Assembly: GCF_001724605.1 (NCBI RefSeq)
Contig: NZ_MEEX01000010.1
Location: forward strand, 49,534-113,533
DNA: 64,000 nt
Direction: 5' to 3'
Source: Phenylobacterium sp. SCN 70-31
Lineage (GTDB): Bacteria; Pseudomonadota; Alphaproteobacteria; Caulobacterales; Caulobacteraceae
The notes under the pieces are model-generated. The model ran no database searches. It saw only the letters and a list, made by a program, of their open reading frames with translations, and was not told the DNA's origin. This document shows positions 17,100 through 24,720 of this stretch, piece by piece (the first letter of the stretch is position 1; the number at the start of each line of letters is the position of its first letter). The position numbers and the translations under genes are program-made.

Positions 17100-18440
17100 A
17101 TGCAGGAGTTCGACCCGCGTAAGTTCTCGACCCGCCAGGCGCCGCGTGTCGCCATAGCATTGGCGGTGGCCACGGTGGCCGGCCTGATCGGATGGCAGAC
17201 GGCGTTGCGGCTGGACGGCGCCGCCAGCCCCGCCCTGGCGCCGGCCCAGGCCGCCGCCCTCCAGCACGCGGCCTTCGCCCGCGCCGAAGCGCAGCCCGGT
17301 TATGGGCGCGCGGAGAACGTCTCGGTTTCCGTCCGGCCCGGCGAGACGCTGGAACGCGCCGTCCAGCGGGCGGGCGTCAGCGCCGAAGACGCCCAGCTCA
17401 TGGTCGGAACCCTGAGCCGGGCGATGGACACGGTGCGGATCAAGGCCGGGCTCACATTCGATGCGGCGGTGGCGCAGCCGAGGGCCGGCGACGGCGAGGC
17501 CAAGCTCATCGGCCTGTCGCTGCGCACCGGCCCGGCGACGGCGGTGACCGTTTCGCGCACGTTCGACGGCGCTCTGCGCCTAAGGGCCCTCGAGGAGAAG
17601 GTCGTCGAGCAGACAACCGTCGCCCACGGCGAAATCCAGGGTTCGCTCTACCAGAGCGCCCAGCGCCTGGGCGCGACGCCGGCGATCACGGCGCAGGTCG
17701 CCAAGCTGTTCGCCCACAAGCTGGACTTCCAGCGTGACATCCAGCCGGGCGACGACTTCCGCCTGGTGTTCGACCGCAAGGTCACCGAGAGCGGACGCAC
17801 GATCGAGACGGGCGACCTGACCTACGCCGAACTGCACGGCGTGAAGTTCTTCCGCTTCCAGCGCGACGACGGCCAGGTCGACTACTTCGACGAGCATGGC
17901 AAGAACGTCCGGGGCTTCCTCCTGCGCACGCCGATCGACGGCGCCCGCCTCACCTCGGGCTTCGGCAAGCGCCGGCATCCGATCCTGGGCTATGCACGGG
18001 CGCACCAGGGCGTCGACTTCGGCGCCGGCAACGGCGCCCCGATCCTGGCCGCCGGTGACGGCGTGGTGGTGAAGGCGCAGCGCTGGGGCGGCTACGGCAA
18101 CTGGCTCCAGATCCGGCATTCGGGCGGCTGGGACACCGGGTACGCCCACCTCTCGCGGTACGCCAAGGGCGTGCGTCCGGGCCTCAAGGTCCGCCAGGGT
18201 CAGGTTGTGGGCTATGTCGGGTCCACCGGCATGTCGACCGGGCCCCACCTGCACTACGAGGTCTGGCAGGGCGGGCGACGCGTGAACCCGGTGGGCGCCA
18301 AGGTTCCCCAGGGCACGGTGCTCGCCGGCGGTGAACTGGCGCGTTTCAAGGCCGAGAAACTGCGTGTCGAGCGCCTCCTCGCCGAAGGTCCCGCTCAGGC
18401 GCGGACGATAGCCGCCGTCGAAAGCGCATCCGGTCGCTGA
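17100..18440 (+). CDS. M23 family peptidase (peptidoglycan endopeptidase)
   Basis: This 446-residue envelope protein has one N-terminal membrane span (about 16-33). A LysM-like/OapA-like segment (ENVSVSVRPGETLERAVQRAG, about 75-95) and a second beta domain precede the C-terminal lysostaphin-type M23 domain. Zinc ligands are seen in RRHPILGYARAHQGVDFG (about 292-309) and HLHYEVW (about 383-389). It should cut peptide cross-links in the cell wall, as in growth or daughter-cell separation. ATG 17100 has AGCAGGGG upstream; a GTG two codons earlier is a minor alternative. All metal ligands are present, so it should be catalytically active rather than an EnvC-type activator. Confidence 0.88.
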   Translation: MQEFDPRKFSTRQAPRVAIALAVATVAGLIGWQTALRLDGAASPALAPAQAAALQHAAFARAEAQPGYGRAENVSVSVRPGETLERAVQRAGVSAEDAQLMVGTLSRAMDTVRIKAGLTFDAAVAQPRAGDGEAKLIGLSLRTGPATAVTVSRTFDGALRLRALEEKVVEQTTVAHGEIQGSLYQSAQRLGATPAITAQVAKLFAHKLDFQRDIQPGDDFRLVFDRKVTESGRTIETGDLTYAELHGVKFFRFQRDDGQVDYFDEHGKNVRGFLLRTPIDGARLTSGFGKRRHPILGYARAHQGVDFGAGNGAPILAAGDGVVVKAQRWGGYGNWLQIRHSGGWDTGYAHLSRYAKGVRPGLKVRQGQVVGYVGSTGMSTGPHLHYEVWQGGRRVNPVGAKVPQGTVLAGGELARFKAEKLRVERLLAEGPAQARTIAAVESASGR

Positions 18441-18509
18441 AGACCCCGGCCTTGCGCCGCGGGCGCCGGGGCGAATATCAGGTGTTCTGGGCTGACCCCT
18501 GGAGCGCCG

Positions 18510-19313
18510 ATGGGCCTGACGACGAACGCCATCCGCCTGGTTCGCGAACGGGTCGCCGGATGGACCGGGGACGCCGACCAGGAAACCCTGAACGACCATC
18601 TCCGGCTGCTGGCCCTCTGGCGTTCGAAGATGCTGGCGAACACCTATGTCCAGCGTGAGGGGTCGCGGATCTGGGGCGGTCCCTTCGCCGGCATGGACTA
18701 CCTCCGGGACGCGACCGAGGGCGCGCTGATCCCCCGGCTGCTCGGCACCTACGAATCCGAGCTGCATCCCCACCTCGAGGCATTCGCCGCCGAAGGCCTG
18801 GACTGCGTGATCGATGTGGGCTGCGCCGAGGGCTATTACGCCGTGGGCCTGGCGCGATTGATGCCGCAGGTGGAGGTCCACGCCTTCGACATCGATCCCA
18901 AGGCGCGCGCCGCCTGCGCCGAGCTGGCGCAGCGCAACGGCGTGGCGGATCGTATCCGGATCGGCGGAGAATTCAGCCCCGACGGGTTCGAAGCCTTCGC
19001 CGGACGGCGCGTCCTGGTGTTGGTGGACGCCGAGGGCGCGGAGGTCGACATCCTTCAGCCCGAGCTGAGCCCGGCGCTGGCCGGCATGAACATCATCGTC
19101 GAGACCCACGACCTCTATCGACGCGACGCCCTGGCGACGATGATGGCGCGGTTCTCGGCCAGCCACGACATCGTCCGCGAGGATCTTCAGCCCAAGACGG
19201 TCACCGGCCCGCCCTGGCTGATGGCCATGCCCCAGTTGGACCAGTTGCTGGCGGTCTGGGAGTGGCGCCAACGGCAGACGCCCTGGCTCGTGATGCGCCC
19301 CAAGCCGGCCTGA
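18510..19313 (+). CDS. class I SAM-dependent methyltransferase, FkbM-like
   Basis: A 267-residue protein with a Rossmann-type SAM site VIDVGCAEGYYAVGLA (about 100-115), the following acidic strand AFDIDPKARAAC and the block LVLVDAEGAEVDIL, which is like the DIEGAE motif of FkbM methyltransferases. The first 80 residues are a family-specific helical extension. The substrate is unknown; relatives act on sugars or glycolipids in polysaccharide clusters. It lies after the M23 peptidase gene with a gap of 69 bases on the same strand, but there is no clear functional link. A second FkbM-type gene is found at 29565-30368. Confidence 0.75.
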   Translation: MGLTTNAIRLVRERVAGWTGDADQETLNDHLRLLALWRSKMLANTYVQREGSRIWGGPFAGMDYLRDATEGALIPRLLGTYESELHPHLEAFAAEGLDCVIDVGCAEGYYAVGLARLMPQVEVHAFDIDPKARAACAELAQRNGVADRIRIGGEFSPDGFEAFAGRRVLVLVDAEGAEVDILQPELSPALAGMNIIVETHDLYRRDALATMMARFSASHDIVREDLQPKTVTGPPWLMAMPQLDQLLAVWEWRQRQTPWLVMRPKPA

Positions 19314-19396
19314 GCGCGCCGGACGTTCCGCGTCGCCGCCGTGGGGACCGACCGGGGGCGCGCGACCGCACGCCCCGGACGCTCCCGCGCCGTGGA

Positions 19397-20479
19397 TCAG
19401 GCGTCGAAGACGATGACCGAGCGGGCCACGGCCCCGGTCTTCATTTCCTCGAAGGCCTCGTTGACCTGGTCGAGCCGGATGCGGCGGCTGATCATGTCGT
19501 CGAGATGCAGCTTGCCGGCCATGTAGGCGTCGACCAGCCGGGGCATGTCGACGGGGAAACGGTTCGAGCCCATCAGCGAGCCCTGGATGCGCTTCTCCCC
19601 CAGGAAGGCGGCGCCCATCAGGCTGATGGTCTGGCCCACCGGGATCATGCCGATGACGTTGGCGGTGCCGCCGCGGGCCAGCATGTTGAACGCCTGCTCG
19701 GCGGTGGCGGCCAGGCCGATGGCCTCGAAGCTGTGCTGCACGCCGCCGCGGGTCATCTCCAGAACGGTCTTCACGGCGTCCGGACCGCCCAGGACGAAGT
19801 CGGTGGCGCCCATCGACTTGGCCAGGTTCTCCTTGCCCGGCGCCATATCGATGGCGATGATCCGCCCCGCGCCGGCCAGCGCCGCGCCGTTCACGGCCGC
19901 CAGCCCCACGCCGCCGCACCCGATCACCGCCACCGTGTCGCCCGGGCGGACGTTCGAGGTGTGGATCACGGCGCCGACGCCGGTCATCACGCCGCAACCG
20001 ATCAGGGCCGCACGATCGAGCGGCATGTCCTTGCGGATCGAGACGCAGGCGTTCTCGTGGATCAGCATCTGCTCGGCGAACGACGAGAGGTTCAGGTACT
20101 GGAGCATCGGGCCGTTGGCGGCCGACAGGCGCGGCTCGTCGTCGTCACGGCGCTTGGTCTCGGGCGACACGCAGCGGGCCATGTGGCCGGTGACGCAATG
20201 ATCGCAATGGCCGCAGAAGGCCGAGAGACAGGTGATCACGTGATCGCCCGGCTTCACGCTGCGCACTTCCGACCCCACCGCCTCGACGACGCCCGCGCTC
20301 TCGTGGCCCAGGACCGCCGGCATCGGATGAGGATACTTGCCCTCGATGAAATGCAGGTCCGAGTGGCAGACGCCGGCCGCGGCCGTGCGGATCAGCACCT
20401 CGCGCGGACCCGGCTTCGAGATCTTCACGTCCTCGATCTGAAGCGGCTTGCCCACTTCGCGCAGAACGGCGGCTTTCAT
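19397..20479 (-). CDS. zinc-dependent alcohol dehydrogenase
   Basis: This 360-residue medium-chain dehydrogenase carries the catalytic zinc ligands C38 (GVCHSDLH) and H60-E61 (GHES), the structural zinc cluster C89, C92, C95 and C103, and the NAD-binding GCGGVGL motif in the C-terminal half. The sequence style (MKAAVLREVGKPLQIEDV, FIEGKYPHPMPAVLGHE) matches the class III-like alcohol dehydrogenases of alphaproteobacteria, which oxidise alcohols or act on glutathione adducts. ATG 20479 has GAGAGGGG upstream. The gene stands alone and diverges from chrA, so the substrate is open. Confidence 0.9.
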   Translation of the reverse strand: MKAAVLREVGKPLQIEDVKISKPGPREVLIRTAAAGVCHSDLHFIEGKYPHPMPAVLGHESAGVVEAVGSEVRSVKPGDHVITCLSAFCGHCDHCVTGHMARCVSPETKRRDDDEPRLSAANGPMLQYLNLSSFAEQMLIHENACVSIRKDMPLDRAALIGCGVMTGVGAVIHTSNVRPGDTVAVIGCGGVGLAAVNGAALAGAGRIIAIDMAPGKENLAKSMGATDFVLGGPDAVKTVLEMTRGGVQHSFEAIGLAATAEQAFNMLARGGTANVIGMIPVGQTISLMGAAFLGEKRIQGSLMGSNRFPVDMPRLVDAYMAGKLHLDDMISRRIRLDQVNEAFEEMKTGAVARSVIVFDA

Positions 20480-20607
20480 GGCGTTCCCCTCTCTCACAAT
20501 CTCGAACTGATGTTTGATCGAAGACTTATCGCTGTTCAGACGGCGGAGGGAAGCCCCTTCGGGCAAAAGGGTCGACAGGCGCCGCCGGGCCTTCCATCTA
20601 GCGGGTC

Positions 20608-21813
20608 ATGGACGCTGCGCCATCCCCCCGGTCCGTGACCGCCTTCGACGTCTTCCTGGCGTTCCTGAAACAGGGGCTGACGGCCTTCGGCGGGCCGGTG
20701 GCGCACCTCGCCTACTTCCGCCGCGAGTTCGTGGAGCGTCGGGGCTGGGTCTCGGAGGCCGCGTTCGCCGACCTCATCGCCCTGTCGAACTTCCTGCCGG
20801 GGCCGGCGTCCAGCCAGGTCGGCATGGCCATCGGGCTGAGACAGGCGGGACTGGCCGGCGCCCTGGCGGCGTTCGCGGGCTTCACCTTGCCCGCGGCCAC
20901 TGCGATGATCCTGCTTGGCCTTGCGTCGAAGGACCTGATCCGCCAGTTCGGCGACGGCTGGCTGCACGGCCTGAAGCTGGCGGCCGCCGCCGTGGTGCTC
21001 CAGGCGGTGGTCCAGATGGCCCGGACTCTGGCGGTGGGGCCGATCCGCGCGGGATTGGCCATCGGCGCGGGCCTCGGCCTGTTCGTCGCCCAGGGCGCGG
21101 CGGCGCAGATCGCGGTCATCCTGGCCGGCGGCCTGTTCGGAGTCCTCATGCTGCGCGGGGACGCCCCGGCGGCGACGCCGGACCTGGAGACCCCCGTCGT
21201 CGACACCGGCAGCGCCCTGATGGCGCTGGGCCTGTTCGTGCTGCTCCTGGCCGGTCTGCCCGTATTGGCGGTCGCTCTGCAGAACCCCGGGCTGGGCCTG
21301 GCCAGCGTGTTCTACAGGACCGGATCGCTGGTGTTCGGCGGCGGCCACGTGGTCCTGCCGCTGCTGGAGCGCGAGGTGGTCGCGAGCCGGTGGGTCGACC
21401 GCGACACCTTCCTCGCCGGCTATGGCGTGATGCAGGCCTTGCCCGGACCGCTGTTCAGTTTCGCGGGCTTCGTCGGCGCGGCGCAGACTTACGGGCCACG
21501 CGGGGTCGTGGGCGGCCTGATCGCCCTCTTCGCCATCTTCCTGCCCAGCCTGCTGCTGGTGACCGGCGCCCTGCCCTTCTGGGACCGGCTGAAGCGCGAG
21601 GGCTGGGCGCGCGGCTTCATGGCCGGCGTCGGCGCGACGGTGGTGGGCGTCCTGGCCGCCACGCTCTGGGACCCGGTGACGATGGAGACGATCCGCCGCC
21701 CCGCCGACTGGGCCCTTCTGGCGGCGGCCTTCGTGTTCCTTCAGGTCGCCAAGCTGCCGCCCTGGCTGGTGGTCGTGGGCTTCGCCGTCGCGACGGGGGT
21801 GTTGCTGGGATGA
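20608..21813 (+). CDS. chrA: chromate transporter, two-domain ChrA
   Basis: A 401-residue membrane protein with two homologous halves. Each opens with an amphipathic FGG/GPV segment: LKQGLTAFGGPVAHLAYFRREFV at the start and TGSLVFGGGHVVLPLLEREVV at about 235-257. Each is followed by a LPGP signature (SNFLPGPASSQVG and MQALPGPLFSFAG). This is the long-chain CHR family, which exports chromate driven by the membrane potential. About ten to twelve spans are visible. No chrB or chrR partner is nearby. It could also transport another oxyanion. It ends 5 bases from the convergent hydrolase gene. Confidence 0.93.
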   Translation: MDAAPSPRSVTAFDVFLAFLKQGLTAFGGPVAHLAYFRREFVERRGWVSEAAFADLIALSNFLPGPASSQVGMAIGLRQAGLAGALAAFAGFTLPAATAMILLGLASKDLIRQFGDGWLHGLKLAAAAVVLQAVVQMARTLAVGPIRAGLAIGAGLGLFVAQGAAAQIAVILAGGLFGVLMLRGDAPAATPDLETPVVDTGSALMALGLFVLLLAGLPVLAVALQNPGLGLASVFYRTGSLVFGGGHVVLPLLEREVVASRWVDRDTFLAGYGVMQALPGPLFSFAGFVGAAQTYGPRGVVGGLIALFAIFLPSLLLVTGALPFWDRLKREGWARGFMAGVGATVVGVLAATLWDPVTMETIRRPADWALLAAAFVFLQVAKLPPWLVVVGFAVATGVLLG

Positions 21814-21818
21814 GCGCC

Positions 21819-22742
21819 TCAGCCCGCCGTCACCGTCTTCGGCGCCGGCTTGAAGGGCCACCAGCCGGCGAGGCTGGGCCAGGGGAACGTCCGAGCGGGC
21901 TTGCGCGGGGGCAGGCACGACTCCAGCGCCTCGAGCAGAATCTCGGCGGGGCCGTCGTTCAGGAAGTGGTTGGCGCCCTCGGTCCGGACCACGCGGATCG
22001 GGCGGCGGGTCACGGTTTCGGCCGCCAGCTTCTCGGCGACCTCGAGCGGGGCGAAGTCGTCCTTGTCGCCGTGGATCATGTGGATCGGGATGTTGAGCCG
22101 GCCCAGCGCCCGCTTCGCATGGCGGAGCTGCGGCTTCTGGCCCGTCACCTCGACGACGGCGTGGCGCAGGTCCTTCGGGATCACCTTCAGGGTGCGGCCG
22201 CCCATGTCGAGCAGCCACCGCGCCGTCGGGCCCGCCTCGCCGAAGAAGCCGGAGAGAAGGACGAGGCCCGCCACCCGGCCGCGGTTCTGCTCGGCCATGA
22301 TCGAGGCGATGGCGGCGCCGTAGCTCTGGCCCACCAGCAAAACCTTCTGGCCCCGCGCGGCCTGCAGCACAGGCCCCAGCGCTTCGGCCTGGACGCGGAT
22401 GTCGGTGACGGGGTGCAGCGGCTCGGACCCCGCATAGCCCGGGCGGTCCACCACGACCATCTCGCGATCCTGGGGCAGCTCGGCCAGGGTTTCGGCCCAG
22501 TACTCCGCCCAGGACGGCGCGCCGGTGATCACCACGATCTTCCAGGCGGTCGGCTTCTCACGCGGTGTCTCGAGCGCCGAGATTCGCCACCCGTGGCCCC
22601 CGCCGGCGGTGAAACTGGTCCGGCGCACCACCGTATCGGGATAGTCCAGCGACGTGGGCGCATGCTCGGTGCGCCCGCGGGCTGCGGCCTCGATCGCCGC
22701 CCACCCGATCGCAAGAACGCCTTTCGGTCGCTTCCGCGCCAC
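21819..22742 (-). CDS. alpha/beta hydrolase
   Basis: A 307-residue alpha/beta-fold hydrolase. The oxyanion region (VVITGAPSWAEYW) precedes the strand VVVDRPGYAGSE. The nucleophile elbow GQSYG has its serine at about residue 139. A late acidic segment (IHGDKDDFAP) and the histidine in EGANHFL complete a triad. The start is a GTG at 22742 with GGAGG upstream. It probably hydrolyses an ester or a related small molecule. The adjoining acyl-CoA ligase gene, upstream on the genome map, has its 3' end 80 bases away on the same strand, so the two could be cotranscribed. Confidence 0.82.
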   Translation of the reverse strand: MARKRPKGVLAIGWAAIEAAARGRTEHAPTSLDYPDTVVRRTSFTAGGGHGWRISALETPREKPTAWKIVVITGAPSWAEYWAETLAELPQDREMVVVDRPGYAGSEPLHPVTDIRVQAEALGPVLQAARGQKVLLVGQSYGAAIASIMAEQNRGRVAGLVLLSGFFGEAGPTARWLLDMGGRTLKVIPKDLRHAVVEVTGQKPQLRHAKRALGRLNIPIHMIHGDKDDFAPLEVAEKLAAETVTRRPIRVVRTEGANHFLNDGPAEILLEALESCLPPRKPARTFPWPSLAGWWPFKPAPKTVTAG

Positions 22743-22822
22743 GCACCCACCTCCGACTGGCTCTACAGTGTCACCTGCAGACGCTAACGCACGGTGGACA
22801 CGGCGGTTCTATGGCGCCGCCG

Positions 22823-24433
22823 TCACGAGGCCGGCGCAATCGCCAGTTGCTCGCGCAATTCGCGTTTCAGAACCTTTCCGGTCGGCCCGATGGGCAGCGC
22901 GTCCACGATCCGCACCTCGTCCGGCGTCCACCATCGGGCGACGCGATCGGCGACGTGAGCCTTGAGCGCCTCGGGCTCGGCCGAATGGCCCGGTCGCAGG
23001 ACCACCAGCAACAGCGGCCGCTCGTCCCACTTGGGATGCGGCACGCCGACGGCCGCCGCCATGGCCACCGCCGGGTGCGAGCAGACGGCGTCCTCCAGAT
23101 CGAGCGTCGAGATCCACTCCCCGCCCGACTTGATCACGTCCTTGGCCCGGTCGGTGAGGCGCAGGTAGCCCTCGGCGTCGATCGTGGCGATGTCGCCGGT
23201 GTCGAACCAGCCGTCCTCGGTGAAGGCGGCGGCGCCGTCCTGCTTGAAATAGGCGGACGCGGTCCAGGGCCCTCGCACCTGCAGCGCCCCCGGACTCTGG
23301 CCGTCGCGGGGCTGCTCCACGCCGGCCTCGTCCACGATCCGCAGGTCGACGCCCCACAGGCCCCGGCCCTGCTTCAGCTTCCGGCGGGTGGCGGCGCCCG
23401 GGTCCTCGCCGGCGTGCTCGGGCAGAGCCGTGTTGATGACCCCCAGCGGGCTCATCTCGGTCATGCCCCAGATCTGGCGCACCGTGGCGCCCAGCTTCTC
23501 CTCCACCCGGTCGATCAGGGCCGCGGTGGGCGCCGAGCCGCCGATGGCCACGTTGCGCACCGTGGAGAGACGGCCTCCCGTCTGGTCCAGGTGGTCCAGC
23601 ACGCCGACCCAGATGGTGGGAACGCCCAGAAGGAAGGTCGCCCCCTCCCCTGTCGCCAGGTCGCAGATCGAGGGCCCGTCGAGCTGCCGGCCGGGCAGCA
23701 CCAGCTTGGCCCCCACCAGCGGCGCCGCATACGGCGTACACCAGGCGTTGGCGTGGTACATCTGAGCGCAGGGCAGGACGGTGTCGCGGGCCGACAGGTC
23801 GAAGGCGTCGGGGAGCGCCAGCGCCAGCGCGTGGATCACCGTGGAGCGGTGGCCGTAGAGCACGCCCTTGGGGTTGCCGGTGGTGCCCGACGTATAGCAA
23901 AGGCCCGAGGCCTGCCGCTCGTCCAGCTCGGGCCAGTCGAAGTCGGCCGTCTCGGCGGCGATCAGGTCCTCGTAGACCAGGGCGCCGGCCGGCGCATGGG
24001 CCGCGTCGGTCATGGCCACCACCGTCCGCACCGTCGGCATGCGCGGCGCGAGCCGGGCCACCTCGTCGGCGAAGGTGATGTCGAAGAAGAGGACCGCGTC
24101 CTCGGCGTGGTTGGCCACCCACACGATCTGGTCCTCGTGCAGGCGGGGATTGATGGTGTGGAGCACCGCCCCGATCCCCGTGACGGCGAAATAGAGTTCG
24201 AAATGGCGGTGGGTGCTCCAGGCCAGGGTGGCCACCCGGTCGCCCGGCTTCACGCCCAGCCGCAACAGCGCCCTCGCCATCTGCTTCGCCCGCGCCAGGG
24301 CGTCGCGATAGCTATAGCGGTGGATCGGCCCCTCGACCGTGCGCGTCACCACCTCGCGGTCGCCGTGATAGAGCGCCGCATGCTCCAGGATCGAAGGCAG
24401 CGTCAGCGGCCGGTCCATCATCAGAGCGCGCAT
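22823..24433 (-). CDS. fatty acid--CoA ligase (AMP-forming)
   Basis: This 536-residue member of the ANL superfamily activates a carboxylic acid with ATP and joins it to coenzyme A. The phosphate-binding loop (CYTSGTTGNPKGVLYGH), the adenine-site block QIWGMTEMSPLG, the hinge WFDTGDIATIDAEGYL and DRAKDVIKSGGEWIS are all intact. The end carries the catalytic lysine region PIGPTGKVLKRELRE. The N-terminus (SILEHAALYHGDREVVTR) is that of the medium/long-chain ligases often involved in degrading unusual acids. ATG 24433 is chosen over an in-frame frame extension to 24559. It diverges from the TonB receptor gene across 287 bases. Confidence 0.93.
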   Translation of the reverse strand: MRALMMDRPLTLPSILEHAALYHGDREVVTRTVEGPIHRYSYRDALARAKQMARALLRLGVKPGDRVATLAWSTHRHFELYFAVTGIGAVLHTINPRLHEDQIVWVANHAEDAVLFFDITFADEVARLAPRMPTVRTVVAMTDAAHAPAGALVYEDLIAAETADFDWPELDERQASGLCYTSGTTGNPKGVLYGHRSTVIHALALALPDAFDLSARDTVLPCAQMYHANAWCTPYAAPLVGAKLVLPGRQLDGPSICDLATGEGATFLLGVPTIWVGVLDHLDQTGGRLSTVRNVAIGGSAPTAALIDRVEEKLGATVRQIWGMTEMSPLGVINTALPEHAGEDPGAATRRKLKQGRGLWGVDLRIVDEAGVEQPRDGQSPGALQVRGPWTASAYFKQDGAAAFTEDGWFDTGDIATIDAEGYLRLTDRAKDVIKSGGEWISTLDLEDAVCSHPAVAMAAAVGVPHPKWDERPLLLVVLRPGHSAEPEALKAHVADRVARWWTPDEVRIVDALPIGPTGKVLKRELREQLAIAPAS

Positions 24434-24609
24434 GTCCGTTTCTTCCCTCTTCTCTTGCGTCGCCACGCTAGAGGCCGACGCCGCCGGGATGAAGCCTTCG
24501 GGATCCAGAAAGCGGATTCCCACGCGCAGATACATCGCGACCACGCCTGCGCCCTTCAAAGGCGTGACCTTTCGACGACACCGCCCCGCCGCCGCGCGCC
24601 GCCGCTCCT

Positions 24610-24656
24610 AATTTCGATACTTTTGCGTTGACATATTTGTCGCCCCCACCGAAACC
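24610..24656 (+). promoter_or_regulatory. promoter-like element of the TonB receptor gene, shared with the arylsulfatase gene
   Basis: An AT-rich island in GC-rich DNA. AATTT-CGATACT, five variable bases and GTTGACATATTTG occupy 24610-24639, with TTGACA at 24628-24633 resembling a -35 box and GAAACC at 24651-24656 at -10 distance. The same arrangement recurs at 28876-28922 on the minus strand before the arylsulfatase gene, with 25 of 30 positions equal and GAAAYC at the same spacing. This points to a common promoter and/or operator. The start of the receptor gene is 64 bases downstream. Confidence 0.7.
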
Positions 24657-24720
24657 GGCGCCATAAACCAGGGAGCGGGCCATTCGACGGAACGGCCGCT
24701 CCACGCACAGGGGAGGTCAC

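Noticed and set aside
17580..19997. Minus-strand open frame of 805 codons across the M23 peptidase, methyltransferase and the alcohol dehydrogenase end
   Set aside because: Spans three recognisable genes in other frames and has no domain of its own.
20514..22787. Plus-strand open frame of 757 codons over chrA and the hydrolase
   Set aside because: chrA in another frame and the antisense hydrolase explain the DNA; the translation is low-complexity Arg/Gly/Ala.
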